A DNA stretch of 64,000 nt from SKHV01 sp963678565 (GCA_963678565.1 OY782875.1:1054001-1118000), one strand, 5' to 3'; positions 26,504-35,888 are shown, numbered from the stretch's first letter. Made by a program: numbers and translations. Notes: a model not told the origin generated them from the letters alone.

Positions 26504-27553
26504 CTAGCTATTTGCAGAATTCATTTTACGCAAGTCGGGTCGCAATCGACTTCTGAATATTTTAGAATTTGCGTATTTCTCGTGCAGTTTTTCGCGATAA
26601 ATTACTTTCTCATCTTCTGGCGCTAAAAACACTGTTTTACACTCATTTGAACAGCATCCTTCGTATTCTGAAGCACAGTTAGGACATTGGATAAATAAAA
26701 GGTGACAATCGTCGTTGGCACAATTGGTATGTGTGTCGCAAGCAGAACCGCATTGGTGGCAACGTGCAATAACTTCATCGCTGATACGTTCGCCTAAACG
26801 CTCGTCAAAAACAAAGTTTTTACCAACAAATTTCGATTTCAGGTTGAGCTGTTTTATTTGCTGAGCATATTCAATAATGCCACCATGCAATTGATTTACG
26901 TCGTTAAAACCTTTCTCGCGTAAATAAGCGCTGGCTTTTTCACATCGAATTCCACCAGTGCAGTAAAGCAATATTTTCTCGTCTTTTTTCTCTGCCAATT
27001 CTTGTTCAACCATCCTAATTTCGTCTCTGAAAGTGTCGGCATCGGGGCAAAGTGCTCCTTCGAAATGACCAATCTCGCTTTCGTAATGGTTGCGCATATC
27101 GACAACAGTTACATCTTTTTTTCCAACGAGTTCGTGAAATTCTGTTGCTTCTAAATGATTACCAACGTTGGTAACATCATATTCATAGTCATTTAAACCA
27201 TCGGCAACCAATTTTGGACGCACTTTGATAGTCAATTTATAAAATGATTTTCCATCATCTTCGACCGCAATTTTTAATGGGATGTTTTCAAAAATTGGAA
27301 ATGCTTTCATCGATTCTTTGAATGTCTCCCAATTATGCTCAGGCACACTCATTTGGGCGTTAATACCTTCTTTTGCAACATAAATTCGGCCAAAGCAATT
27401 TAAATTAAACCAATCTTTGTAAATAGAATCTCTGAATTCTTGTGGATTTTCTAAATAAAAATAGCGATAAAATGAAACGGTTACACGTTTAAAAGTTTCT
27501 GCTTTTAGCTGCTCTTTCAGCTGTTCGCGACTGATTCGATTATATAGAAACAT
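26504..27553 (-). CDS. trhO: tRNA uridine(34) hydroxylase (rhodanese-like)
   Basis: 349 residues. N-terminal UPF0176/acylphosphatase-like domain (1-115), then a rhodanese domain with the active loop YCTGGIRC (catalytic Cys198). A Cys-rich C-terminal extension (about 265-310; CHQCGSACDTHTNC...CPNC...CCSNEC) probably binds zinc. TrhO (YceA) makes 5-hydroxyuridine at tRNA wobble position 34 using oxygen. First gene of a trhO-dus(-priA) unit. Upstream on the same strand lies a small leader ORF followed by a terminator hairpin (27601-27677), suggesting attenuation. Confidence 0.92.
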   Translation of the reverse strand: MFLYNRISREQLKEQLKAETFKRVTVSFYRYFYLENPQEFRDSIYKDWFNLNCFGRIYVAKEGINAQMSVPEHNWETFKESMKAFPIFENIPLKIAVEDDGKSFYKLTIKVRPKLVADGLNDYEYDVTNVGNHLEATEFHELVGKKDVTVVDMRNHYESEIGHFEGALCPDADTFRDEIRMVEQELAEKKDEKILLYCTGGIRCEKASAYLREKGFNDVNQLHGGIIEYAQQIKQLNLKSKFVGKNFVFDERLGERISDEVIARCHQCGSACDTHTNCANDDCHLLFIQCPNCASEYEGCCSNECKTVFLAPEDEKVIYREKLHEKYANSKIFRSRLRPDLRKMNSANS

Positions 27554-27600
27554 CTTACTAATATTAGTGGTTAACTCTTCTTGTGAAAGTTTAACATTAA

Positions 27601-27628
27601 AAAGCCGTCTGATTATTCAGACGGCTTT
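27601..27628 (-). terminator. Terminator/attenuator hairpin in the trhO leader
   Basis: A perfect 12-bp stem AAAGCCGTCTGA / TCAGACGGCTTT with a 4-nt loop. Read on the minus strand it is followed by a short T-run (CTTTTTAATG), about 48 nt before the trhO ATG. No minus-strand gene ends just upstream except the 16-residue leader ORF, so it acts before trhO, not after a gene. Confidence 0.6.
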
Positions 27629-27677
27629 ACCCCAAAAACCTAATTAATGCTTTATTATCTATATTAATAGATTGCAT
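27627..27677 (-). CDS. Putative trhO leader peptide
   Basis: ATG at 27675-27677 opens a 16-codon frame encoding MQSINIDNKALIRFLG. The stop codon TAA (27627-27629) overlaps the first bases of the terminator hairpin. A ribosome held at the stop would cover the 5' arm and let transcription continue into trhO. No single amino acid is repeated, so the signal may be stop-codon decoding, arrest or general translation rate. This is inference from layout; such a short frame could be chance. Confidence 0.4.
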   Translation of the reverse strand: MQSINIDNKALIRFLG

Positions 27678-27830
27678 TATGTGGATTTACAACAAGGTTA
27701 ATTATAGAAAAGTTCAAAAGAATTTTCGAATGAGCTAAAAAAATGTTTGTTATTCGAAAAAAGAATGAGTGGAAATTGGGTTTTGAAATTGAAAATTTCG
27801 TAAATTAATAAGGAATCAAAATCGTGTATT

Positions 27831-28526
27831 ATGAATAACCTACTAGCAAATTACATGTCGAAAAGGGTTGGAGAAACCAAAACTGAACGAGTAACTAATG
27901 AGTCAGGACCTGTTTTAACTGTATCGCGAGCAGCAGGTTGTTCAGTTAAAGGAATATTATGCGAATTGGCAAAACAAATTAACCAAGATGAATCTGGACA
28001 TCGGTGGGATATCGTTAGTAGGGATATTTTGAATATATCTGCTCAAAAGTTAAAAATGAGTCCTAACCAATTGAAAAATGTTTTTACGATCGAAGATCGA
28101 AATTTAATGGATAATGTAATTAAAGCTTTCGTTTCTAATGAATACAAAATGGAAAGTAAAATACGAAACACAGCAGTAAAAGTAATCCATCAATTGGGGG
28201 TTGAGGGGCATAAAATAATTATCGGTAGAGGCGGAGGAATGATTTGTAGGGATATCGAAAATTCGCTTCATGTTCGGATTGATGCTTCGATGGATTGGAA
28301 AGTGGAGCGCATGATAAAAGTGAAAAGCTTGAGCAAAGATCAAGCAATTAAATATATTGAAGAAATTGAAACGTATCGTAATAAGTTTCGCCAATCGGTT
28401 AACAATCGAAAAAAAATAGATTGTATCAATTTTGATTTGGTAATTAGTTTAGATCGAATGAAAAAGAAACAGGTTGTTGAAATAATTTATGCTGCTATGA
28501 AAAGTAGAGGCTTGTTAACGCTCTAG
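27831..28526 (+). CDS. Cytidylate kinase-like family protein
   Basis: 231 residues. The N-terminal part has LTVSRAAGCSVKGILCELAKQIN, where CMP-kinase-like proteins carry ISREYGSGG and the nucleotide loop. IIGRGGGMICRDIENSLHVRIDAS and the RNKFRQSVNNRKKIDCINFDLVISLDRM block match the PF13189 cytidylate-kinase-like family. The P-loop is degenerate (AAGCSVKG), so phosphotransfer activity is uncertain. The family often appears in Bacteroidota and Firmicutes as a second, non-essential CMP-kinase-like protein. Divergent from trhO; tail-to-tail overlap of 4 bp with the DMT permease. Confidence 0.75.
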   Translation: MNNLLANYMSKRVGETKTERVTNESGPVLTVSRAAGCSVKGILCELAKQINQDESGHRWDIVSRDILNISAQKLKMSPNQLKNVFTIEDRNLMDNVIKAFVSNEYKMESKIRNTAVKVIHQLGVEGHKIIIGRGGGMICRDIENSLHVRIDASMDWKVERMIKVKSLSKDQAIKYIEEIETYRNKFRQSVNNRKKIDCINFDLVISLDRMKKKQVVEIIYAAMKSRGLLTL

Positions 28527-29419
28527 CTTCCCATTGCCATTAAAAAAACTCCTACAATAATTCCAATAAGGTAAATTCCTTTTTGCTTGATATTTTTTTC
28601 TTTAAGAACGATAGCACCAAAAATAAAAGCTACTAAAACACCGCTTCTTCGAACACCACTAATAATTGAAATTAAAGAGTCGGGGATACTGATGGCGTAA
28701 AAGTAAAAGTAATCACACAAGAGCAGAAAAATTCCTATTAAGGGAATGCTCCATCTCCAAGTAAATTTAGTGTATTTGTGTCGTTTGGGGTACCATAGTA
28801 ATGCAGTAACCGGAAGCATGATCACCAATTGAAAAACCGAAAACCAAACCTGTACGGCAATTCTATCGACATTCCGAATAATGTATTTATCATACAATCC
28901 GCTAATAGTTCCTAAAAAAGTGGCTGCGATAATGAAGAATACATATTTGTTGCGCTTGAAATTAATTCCCTCCAATTTTCCAGTGGTAGAAAAAAGAAAG
29001 AAAAACGTTAAGGTAATTAAGATACCGATCCATTGTAAGGTACTTAGCTTTTCCTGAAAAACAATTAAGGCACCAATAAGTGTCCAGAGTGGTGCTGTGG
29101 CTCTAATTGGAGCAACAACTGTTAGAGGCAGATTTTTAACGGCAAAGAAAGCAAAGATCCAACTGGCAACAACAATTACTGCTTTTAAAAATATGAGTAA
29201 AAGTTCTCTTACTGTTACTTCAGGGGCGTAAAGCTGAATTTGTTGAAAGGTTTCGGGCCACAATCTCGAACCAATGATAACTGGAAGAACAATGATGCTA
29301 CTGGTTAATACCGAAAAAAGTAAAGTTGGAAGCACTGCATTATTGTCAAGCGATACTTTTTTGAAAACATCGTACATGCCCAGTAAAAATGCTGCTAGAA
29401 TTGCCGGTAAAATCCACAT
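28523..29419 (-). CDS. EamA/DMT family transporter
   Basis: 298 residues with about ten hydrophobic segments arranged as two five-helix repeats, typical of EamA permeases. Recognisable blocks are LAAFLLGMYDVFKK at the N-terminus and RATAPLWTLIGALIVFQEKLSTLQWIGILITL at the end of the first repeat. ISGVRRSGVLVAFIFGAIVLKEKNIKQKGIYLIGIIVG closes the second. It is an inner-membrane exporter or importer of small metabolites; the substrate cannot be read. It converges on the cytidylate-kinase-like gene. Confidence 0.85.
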   Translation of the reverse strand: MWILPAILAAFLLGMYDVFKKVSLDNNAVLPTLLFSVLTSSIIVLPVIIGSRLWPETFQQIQLYAPEVTVRELLLIFLKAVIVVASWIFAFFAVKNLPLTVVAPIRATAPLWTLIGALIVFQEKLSTLQWIGILITLTFFFLFSTTGKLEGINFKRNKYVFFIIAATFLGTISGLYDKYIIRNVDRIAVQVWFSVFQLVIMLPVTALLWYPKRHKYTKFTWRWSIPLIGIFLLLCDYFYFYAISIPDSLISIISGVRRSGVLVAFIFGAIVLKEKNIKQKGIYLIGIIVGVFLMAMGS

Positions 29420-29537
29420 AATCTCTTTTTGCTGGCAAAAGTAGTTGATATAATAGCTTGTAGTGTATTTTTTGAATCAGCCTGCTGCTAAGGTCTGATA
29501 TTTAACATTTGAAAAATATTTGAAGTAAGAGCATAAA

Positions 29538-29561
29538 AAAGGCCGATGTTACTCGGCCTTT
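29538..29561 (-). terminator. Rho-independent terminator of galM
   Basis: Stem AAAGGCCGA / TCGGCCTTT with 6-nt loop; on the minus strand a T-run follows. It lies about 20 bp after the galM stop. A T-rich flank on the plus side makes it possibly bidirectional. Confidence 0.88.
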
Positions 29562-29582
29562 CTTTTTTATTTTAAGAATGAA

Positions 29583-30731
29583 CTATTTAATTGAAAATTT
29601 ATAAATACAAGTGTGACGATATTGTTCCCCAGGATTTAAAACAGTTGAAGGGAATTCAGGTTGATTTGGTGAGTCAGGATAATGTTGTGTTTCTAAGCAG
29701 AAAGAACTTCTGAAATCATACAATTTACCAGCTTTACCTTTAACCGTGTTGGTGAGGAAATTACCACCATAAAACTGAATTGCAGGTTCGTTGGTTAGTA
29801 CATCCATATTGATATTTGTAATCGGTGAATAAACCGAAGCAGCTAACTCAACACCTTCTTTTTGTTTGTTGATTACATAATTGTGATCGTAACCTGTGCC
29901 CAATTTCAATGCTTCAAAATCATCATCAACACGATCGCCAATAACTGTAGGTGTTGTGAAATCCATTGGAGTTCCTGCAACTGGAGCTAATTCTCCGGTT
30001 GGAATTAAACCAGCATCGGTTGGTGTATATAAATTTGAATTGATATACAATACGTGGTCGTTAATAGTTGCGCTACCTTCGCCCGATAAGTTGAAATAAC
30101 TGTGGTGAGTTAAATTTAAAACAGTTGGGGCATCGGTTGTTGCGTAGTATTCAATTTTAAATTCGTTGTCGTCTGTTAATTGGTAAACCATTTTAATATC
30201 TAGGTTTCCAGGGTAGCCTTCTTCACCATCTACTGATAAGTAGCTTAATTCTAATGTGTTCGCATCTACTTGTTTGGCATCCCAAACAACACCCCAATAA
30301 CCTTTCACACCTCCGTGTAAGTGATTGTCACCGTTGTTTTTTGCCAGTTTATATTCTTTTCCGTTTAGGGTAAATGATGCATTTCCAATACGGTTTCCGT
30401 AACGACCAATTGCTGAACCAAAATATGTTTTGGGAGTTGAAAGATATTCGTCGATGGTACTGAAACCAGTTACAACATCAACTAAGTTTCCATCTTTGTC
30501 GGGAACCATTAGTGAAACTACTTTTCCACCATAGTTGGTAACGTTCAATTCTAATCCATTTTTATTCGTTAAAGTATACAACGAAACTTGCTTGCCATCA
30601 ACTTCTTTTTCAAAATCAGCTTTGGCAATTCCCGCTTTATTTTCAATTTGTGGTTGCGAACAAGCTACGGAAAATACTGTCATAACCAACAGTAGCATTA
30701 AATTTTTAAAGCTCTTCATAAGAATATTCAT
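29583..30731 (-). CDS. galM: Aldose 1-epimerase, lipoprotein
   Basis: 382 residues. The N-terminus ends in a lipobox (MTVFSVAC-S), so this mutarotase is predicted to be membrane-anchored outside the cytosol. Family blocks: YGNRIGNASFTLNG, NNGDNHLHGGVKGYWGVVWDA (catalytic-site His), LTHHSYFNLSG (second His), DDNEFKIEYYATTDAPT and QFYGGNFL, plus the late catalytic Glu region SSFCLETQHYPDSPN. It interconverts alpha and beta anomers of galactose/glucose, here probably on sugars released at the surface. An in-frame ATG four codons later (30719) is an equally good start. Monocistronic, with its own terminator. Confidence 0.92.
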   Translation of the reverse strand: MNILMKSFKNLMLLLVMTVFSVACSQPQIENKAGIAKADFEKEVDGKQVSLYTLTNKNGLELNVTNYGGKVVSLMVPDKDGNLVDVVTGFSTIDEYLSTPKTYFGSAIGRYGNRIGNASFTLNGKEYKLAKNNGDNHLHGGVKGYWGVVWDAKQVDANTLELSYLSVDGEEGYPGNLDIKMVYQLTDDNEFKIEYYATTDAPTVLNLTHHSYFNLSGEGSATINDHVLYINSNLYTPTDAGLIPTGELAPVAGTPMDFTTPTVIGDRVDDDFEALKLGTGYDHNYVINKQKEGVELAASVYSPITNINMDVLTNEPAIQFYGGNFLTNTVKGKAGKLYDFRSSFCLETQHYPDSPNQPEFPSTVLNPGEQYRHTCIYKFSIK

Positions 30732-30818
30732 TAAGTTAGTTTATGTGTTCATTAAAGTAACAATTGTAAAAATCACACTTAATTGGCAATTTACAAAATA
30801 GTTGCGCGAATTATTTTG

Positions 30819-32906
30819 TTATTTTTCTTTTGGGTATTCAATTCTGATATGATAAATGTGTTTTAGCTTTTCGAGTAAGATTTCTTTGAAATCTTTAATG
30901 TCTTTAAAAGTGATAGGTGCATTGTCTAGCTCATGATTATTCACCTTGTTGTCAATGATTTGGTTAATAATCTTTTTTAACGATTCTTCATTCTTTTCCG
31001 GCAGACTTCTCGAAGCAGCTTCAACGCCATCAACCAACATAACCATTGCGGTTTCGCGCGAAGTCGGGTTTGGACCTGGATAGCTGAAATCTTTGATATT
31101 TATTTCTGAATCGGGATTTTCTTCTTTATGTTTTAAGTAGAAGTATTTGGCCATACTTTCGCCATGATGCATTTTTATAAAATCTATAATTTGCTCAGGC
31201 AGATTGTGCTTTTTAGCCATTTTCACTCCATCAAAAACATGGTTGATTATTTTCTTCGCACTTTCAACATAACTCAATTCCTCGTGAGGACTAATTCCCT
31301 TCGATTGATTCTCGATAAAATATTGTGCACTTGCAATTTTTCCGATATCGTGATAGAGTGCTCCGGTTCGAATTAGCATGGTATTTCCACCGGTTTTGAT
31401 TGCCAATTCTTCAGCAAGGTTGGCCACTTGCATCGAGTGTTGAAAAGTTCCGGGAGCTTCTTCTGCTAATTTTCGTAACAATGGATTATTGGTATCGGCT
31501 AGTTCCATTAAGGTTACATCCGATACGAAACCAAATATCTTTTCGAATAGATAAATAATTAAATAGGTTAATAATAAGAAGACACTACTTCCTACCATCC
31601 ATTTTAATTCATAATAGTCCGAGAGGTTGAAGTTCCCCTCTTTGGCAAGCATAAATGCTAGGTAAATTATGGTATAAGTAACCAACACTAAGCCTGCTGT
31701 AATTACTAAATTACCGCGTTTTTGTAATTTATTTAACGACATAACCGCAATCGATCCGGCCATGGTTTGCATTACAATAAATTCAAAACTATTAGTCGCC
31801 ATTCCACTCAACATCAATATTGAAATCAAATGAATGAAAATTGCCATTCGCGATCCCAAGAAAATCCGAATAATTAGTGGAAGAATACAGAATGGTATGA
31901 TATATATACTTAAAACTTCAGTTTCGTAAACAATTCGGGTAACCAAAAACATCACCACAATGATGGTCATGATAAGCGTGTAGTTCCGCTTTTTTCTGAA
32001 AACTTTGGTATTGAATGTTTGCAAATAGAAGATTAAGATAAACATCAAAAACAAAATGAAAAGCATGTTTCCAATCATCGAAATGGTAAACCATCCTCCG
32101 TATGAGTTTTGTTTCGAATTGGCAGTGTTAAACGATTCGAGAATCAGCGCTAAATCACTTGTTACAATATCCCCTTTTGAAATAATTCTTGCACCGGTTG
32201 GAATTACTCCACGCGTGGTGGAGACATTCTTTAAATTGTCTTCTAATCCAATGTCGCTCTTCTCTTTGTCGTATTTTATATTTGAAGTAATATAATTCTG
32301 AATACTTATTTTGGAATAGATGAAATTTGCAGAATCTGCCTTGTTTATGTTCGAATTAATCGCTTCGCTTGCAGTATTATATGCTGATTTTAGCGAATAA
32401 ATAGCTGTAATTGGAATTTCAGAAGCCACCCCATTTTTAACCAATTTTAGTTTCTTTTTTCCTTTTATTGGCGCGAATAATTCAGGAGAGGATTCTATTA
32501 TTCCTGAAGTATAAATTTGATTTAAAAGGGTCGTATAATTATTCAATACCGAATCGCGATACAATGTGTCTAGGGGGCCTTGCTGCGATGTTAACAACTG
32601 TGTTATATCTTTCGAGAGTTTTTCAATTTGACTTTTTCCAACATCTGGTAAGTAGTTGAAATAGGGAACGAATTTCGATTCTACACTATCTTTCTCAGCA
32701 TTTATAACAGCTTCCGACTTTAAAATAGGAAAGTCGAATGTCGCAATTAAAGTTTCGTACAACCAAGGTTTACCTTGTTGAAAATCATATTTCGATCGAC
32801 CTTCTTTTGGATAAAGCGTATAAAGCAAGCCAAAAGCTAATAGGAAGATTAAGGCATAATAAAACCTTAAATAAGTCTTCTTTAATTTCGATGGTTGTTC
32901 AGTCAT
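30819..32906 (-). CDS. 7TM-HD family phosphohydrolase (PgpH-like, probable c-di-AMP phosphodiesterase)
   Basis: 695 residues. One N-terminal membrane helix (about 12-28) precedes an extracytoplasmic 7TMR-HDED-like domain (about 45-265). Seven membrane segments follow (about 275-465), then a cytosolic HD domain with HSMQVANLAEEL...GALYHDIGKI (the HD metal ligands) and a distal KMHHGESMAKYFY. This architecture is that of PgpH, which hydrolyses cyclic di-AMP. It is the only visible hint of c-di-AMP signalling here. Standalone gene on the minus strand. Confidence 0.88.
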   Translation of the reverse strand: MTEQPSKLKKTYLRFYYALIFLLAFGLLYTLYPKEGRSKYDFQQGKPWLYETLIATFDFPILKSEAVINAEKDSVESKFVPYFNYLPDVGKSQIEKLSKDITQLLTSQQGPLDTLYRDSVLNNYTTLLNQIYTSGIIESSPELFAPIKGKKKLKLVKNGVASEIPITAIYSLKSAYNTASEAINSNINKADSANFIYSKISIQNYITSNIKYDKEKSDIGLEDNLKNVSTTRGVIPTGARIISKGDIVTSDLALILESFNTANSKQNSYGGWFTISMIGNMLFILFLMFILIFYLQTFNTKVFRKKRNYTLIMTIIVVMFLVTRIVYETEVLSIYIIPFCILPLIIRIFLGSRMAIFIHLISILMLSGMATNSFEFIVMQTMAGSIAVMSLNKLQKRGNLVITAGLVLVTYTIIYLAFMLAKEGNFNLSDYYELKWMVGSSVFLLLTYLIIYLFEKIFGFVSDVTLMELADTNNPLLRKLAEEAPGTFQHSMQVANLAEELAIKTGGNTMLIRTGALYHDIGKIASAQYFIENQSKGISPHEELSYVESAKKIINHVFDGVKMAKKHNLPEQIIDFIKMHHGESMAKYFYLKHKEENPDSEINIKDFSYPGPNPTSRETAMVMLVDGVEAASRSLPEKNEESLKKIINQIIDNKVNNHELDNAPITFKDIKDFKEILLEKLKHIYHIRIEYPKEK

Positions 32907-32984
32907 AAATTCCTTGTTGTTAACTTTTCAGAATCTAAATTAAGAAATAATTTGCCATTATCTTTCTACAGCATGCTATTATTG

Positions 32985-32992
32985 TATATTTG
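32985..32992 (+). promoter_or_regulatory. -7 element of the NlpC/P60 gene
   Basis: TATATTTG matches TAnnTTTG exactly, 28 bp before the ATG at 33021. No TTG at the ideal distance is seen. Confidence 0.45.
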
Positions 32993-33020
32993 AAAGAAGA
33001 ATTTGGTATTAGATTGAAAT

Positions 33021-33812
33021 ATGTACGGAATCTCAGAATTAAGCTCTATTCCAGTTAGGACCGAACCCACTGAAAAAAGTGAAATGTGTACTCAAATATT
33101 GTTGGGAGAACATTTTAAAGTGCTGGAAGAACAAGAAAATTGGATCAAAGTAGAATTGGCTTTCGATAATTATGAAGGTTGGATTGACCGAAAAATGATG
33201 AAAGCCATTGATGAGCAGGAATATCATTTTTTAAGCGAGAATAGTCAACCTGTTTCATCTGAAATATTCAATATCGTGCAGCAAGTTGATCATTATCGAA
33301 ATTTTTTAATTGTTTCAGGCTGTACCTTGCCACATTACAATTTTAAGAATGGTCAGTTTAAGATTGCTGAAACCAATTATCATATCGATTCAAACGCAAT
33401 GCTTCCAAGCGAAAATGGCGATACCCGATTAAATTTAATTGCTGCAGCACTTCGATATTTTAATTCACCATATCAGTGGGGGGGAAGAACCCCTTTAGGA
33501 ATAGATTGCTCGGGTTTTACTCAAATTGTTTATAAAATTGCTGGGGTGAAAATTCCACGTGATGCCTATCAACAGGCTGAAGTTGGTGAAAGTCTCTCGT
33601 TTGTTGAAGAAGCACTTCCCGGCGATTTAGCTTTTTTTGATAATTCCGACGGAAGAATTACACATGTTGGAATTATTTGGGAAAAGAATAAAATTATTCA
33701 TTCATCGGGGCGAGTTCGAATTGATAATATCGACCATGCCGGAATCTATAATATCGAAATCCAAAAATATACGCATCAATTGAGATTAATGAAACGTATT
33801 ATTCCTGAATAG
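33021..33812 (+). CDS. C40 (NlpC/P60) family peptidase with SH3-like domain
   Basis: 263 residues. An SH3-like region covers about 1-60 (VRTEPTEKSEMCTQILLGEHFKVLEEQENWIKVEL), with a second beta region to about 130. The NlpC/P60 domain is at about 140-263, with catalytic Cys163 in GIDCSGFTQ and His215 in ITHVGIIW; IIHSSGRVRID completes it. The layout matches YkfC-type gamma-D-glutamyl-diamino-acid endopeptidases that process murein peptides. No signal peptide is present, so it may act in the cytosol on imported muropeptides. Confidence 0.9.
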   Translation: MYGISELSSIPVRTEPTEKSEMCTQILLGEHFKVLEEQENWIKVELAFDNYEGWIDRKMMKAIDEQEYHFLSENSQPVSSEIFNIVQQVDHYRNFLIVSGCTLPHYNFKNGQFKIAETNYHIDSNAMLPSENGDTRLNLIAAALRYFNSPYQWGGRTPLGIDCSGFTQIVYKIAGVKIPRDAYQQAEVGESLSFVEEALPGDLAFFDNSDGRITHVGIIWEKNKIIHSSGRVRIDNIDHAGIYNIEIQKYTHQLRLMKRIIPE

Positions 33813-33842
33813 AAGTAATTGAAATTGGAATCAAAAACAAAA

Positions 33843-33869
33843 AAATCAGATAGTAACACCATCTGATTT
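33843..33869 (-). terminator. Terminator of panB
   Basis: Stem AAATCAGAT / ATCTGATTT with a 9-nt loop. On the minus strand the stem runs into a long T-rich stretch. It lies between the convergent NlpC/P60 and panB genes and may serve both. Confidence 0.85.
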
Positions 33870-33896
33870 CTTTGAGAATATATTTCACGAATAATT

Positions 33897-34712
33897 CTAG
33901 TATTGTTCTTTTTCATTCGGAAAGTCCATCGATTTAACATCTTCAATATAAGAACCAACCGCTCCTTTAATTTCGGCTGCTAAATTATGGTAGCGTCGTA
34001 AAAATCGTGGCGAAAACTCTTGAGTAATTCCAAGCATGTCATGAATAACCAGTACTTGCCCATCAACAGCCGATCCTGCTCCAATTCCAATTATCGGAAT
34101 TTTTACTTCTTTGGCTACGATTTCTCCTAAATTTGCAGGAATTTTTTCAAGTACGATTCCAAAACAACCAGCTTCTTCTAATAATTTGGCATCTGCAATT
34201 AATTTTTCAGCCTCTGCATCTTGTTTTGCACGAACTGTATAGGTACCAAATTTGTGTATCGATTGTGGCATTAATCCTAAGTGCCCCATTACCGGAATCC
34301 CAGCAGAGATAATTCGTTCAACCGATTCAAGTACTTCTTTACCTCCTTCGAGCTTTACTGCATCGGCATGTGTTTCTTTCATGATTCGAATTGCCGATTG
34401 AATTGCCTCTTTCGAATTTCCTTGATAGGTGCCAAAAGGCATATCCACCACTACTAGTGCTCTATTAACTGCTCTTACAACAGAGCTGCCATGATAAATC
34501 ATATGATCTAAAGTCATGGGCAAAGTGGTATCGTTACCAGCCATCACATTCGATGCTGAGTCGCCAACAAGAATTACATCAATTCCTGCTTGATCTACCA
34601 ATTTAGCCATGCTGTAATCATACGATGTTAGCATACTTATTTTTTCCCCACGCAATTTCATTTCAGAAAGAACATGAGTGGTCACTTTCCTTATTTCCTT
34701 ATGAACCGACAT
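33897..34712 (-). CDS. panB: 3-methyl-2-oxobutanoate hydroxymethyltransferase
   Basis: 271 residues, the family length. Motifs: MLTSYDYSMAKLVDQAGIDVILVGDSASNVMAG (Mg-binding Asp), VVVDMPFGTYQ, DAVKLEGG, GIPVMGHLGLMPQS, FGIVLEKIP (catalytic Glu) and IPIIGIGAGSAVDGQVLVIHDMLG. It makes ketopantoate from 2-oxoisovalerate in the cytosol, the first step of pantothenate (CoA) synthesis. No panC or panD nearby. Its own terminator follows. Confidence 0.96.
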   Translation of the reverse strand: MSVHKEIRKVTTHVLSEMKLRGEKISMLTSYDYSMAKLVDQAGIDVILVGDSASNVMAGNDTTLPMTLDHMIYHGSSVVRAVNRALVVVDMPFGTYQGNSKEAIQSAIRIMKETHADAVKLEGGKEVLESVERIISAGIPVMGHLGLMPQSIHKFGTYTVRAKQDAEAEKLIADAKLLEEAGCFGIVLEKIPANLGEIVAKEVKIPIIGIGAGSAVDGQVLVIHDMLGITQEFSPRFLRRYHNLAAEIKGAVGSYIEDVKSMDFPNEKEQY

Positions 34713-34851
34713 TTTTTTAGTTTTAGTAAAAGCAAAATTAGAAAAAATATAAATATCGCTATTCTAAAAAATAGGTTATTAGAACAGACTTCTAAATGAT
34801 GAGTTTAAATTTATTTGCTTAATTTTAGTTTATTCTCTTGAACCTCGCATT

Positions 34852-34859
34852 TAATTTTG
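34852..34859 (+). promoter_or_regulatory. -7 element of ddl
   Basis: TAATTTTG matches TAnnTTTG, ending 39 bp before the ATG at 34899; the TTG element is not well placed. Confidence 0.4.
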
Positions 34860-34898
34860 CATTTTTACGAGTCCAAATTTAAGATCAAAGTAGGATTT

Positions 34899-35888
34899 AT
34901 GTTGAAGAAAATAATAGCTGTAATTGCCGGAGGCGATTCGTCGGAATATATTGTGAGTTTGAAAAGTGCCGAGAATGTTTTTAAAAGTATCGATGCTTTA
35001 AAATATCAGCCATTTATGGTGCGAATGCGTAATGGTGAATGGTCGGTTCTCGGGGAAGATAAAGCAATTGCAATAGTAAGCAAAGAAGATTTTAGCTTCA
35101 CATACAAAAATAAGAAAATTGTTCCCGATTTGGCTTTTATCATGATTCACGGAACTCCAGGTGAAGATGGAAAATTGCAGGCTTATTTCGACATGATAAA
35201 AATACCCTATTCAACCTGTGGCGTTTATACCTCGGCATTAACCTTCCATAAATTCTATTGCGATAATTTCTTACGTTCATTCGAAATTCCAATGGCTGAA
35301 TCTTTGTATTTTCAGAAAGGGGACATAATTAATATCGATGAAGTTGTTGAAAGATTGGGATTGCCCGTATTTGTAAAGCCAAGCGCAGGAGGATCTAGTT
35401 TTGGAGTTACCAAAGTAAAGTCGAAAGATGAATTGATAAAAGCCAGCGAGCATGCATACAACGAAAGTGGTGATTGTTTGGTCGAGGAATTTGTGGATGG
35501 AATGGAATTGGCGGTAGGCGTTTGTGAACTAAAAGGTGAAGTGGTTCCTTTTTTACCCACAGAAGTAATTCCGAAGGGCGAATTTTTCGATTTCGATTCG
35601 AAATATGAAACAGGCGGAGCTACTGAAATTACGCCAGCCCGATTACCAAAAGAACAAATTGAAGCTTGTCAGCGCTTAGCTGCACGCATTTATAAATTGC
35701 TCGATTGCAAGGGAATTGTGCGAGTTGATTTTATTTTACGTGACGGAATTTTTAATTTTTTAGAGATAAATACCATCCCCGGAATGACGGCAACAAGTTT
35801 TATTCCGCAGCAATTAAATGCAATGGGAATGGAGCTTACCGAAGTGTTAAATTTAGTAATTGAACAACAGTTCGAAAAACTGGTTTAA
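34899..35888 (+). CDS. ddl: D-alanine--D-alanine ligase
   Basis: 329 residues from the ATG at 34899; an earlier in-frame TTG (34857) is unlikely. ATP-grasp ligase motifs: IAVIAGGDSSEYIVSL at the N-terminus, HGTPGEDGKLQAYFDMIKIPYSTCG, FVKPSAGGSSFGVTKV and VEEFVDGMELAVGVCE. ATEITPARLP and VRVDFILRDGIFNFLEINTIPGMTATS carry the Mg ligands. It joins two D-alanines for peptidoglycan precursors. The N-terminal GGDSSE replaces the more common GGxSSE(H/R). Followed by dnaB 63 bp later. Confidence 0.94.
   Translation: MLKKIIAVIAGGDSSEYIVSLKSAENVFKSIDALKYQPFMVRMRNGEWSVLGEDKAIAIVSKEDFSFTYKNKKIVPDLAFIMIHGTPGEDGKLQAYFDMIKIPYSTCGVYTSALTFHKFYCDNFLRSFEIPMAESLYFQKGDIINIDEVVERLGLPVFVKPSAGGSSFGVTKVKSKDELIKASEHAYNESGDCLVEEFVDGMELAVGVCELKGEVVPFLPTEVIPKGEFFDFDSKYETGGATEITPARLPKEQIEACQRLAARIYKLLDCKGIVRVDFILRDGIFNFLEINTIPGMTATSFIPQQLNAMGMELTEVLNLVIEQQFEKLV

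Noticed and set aside
27601..27628. Ordinary gene-end terminator between convergent genes
   Set aside because: The flanking genes (trhO and the cytidylate-kinase-like gene) diverge, so neither ends here; a leader attenuator fits better.
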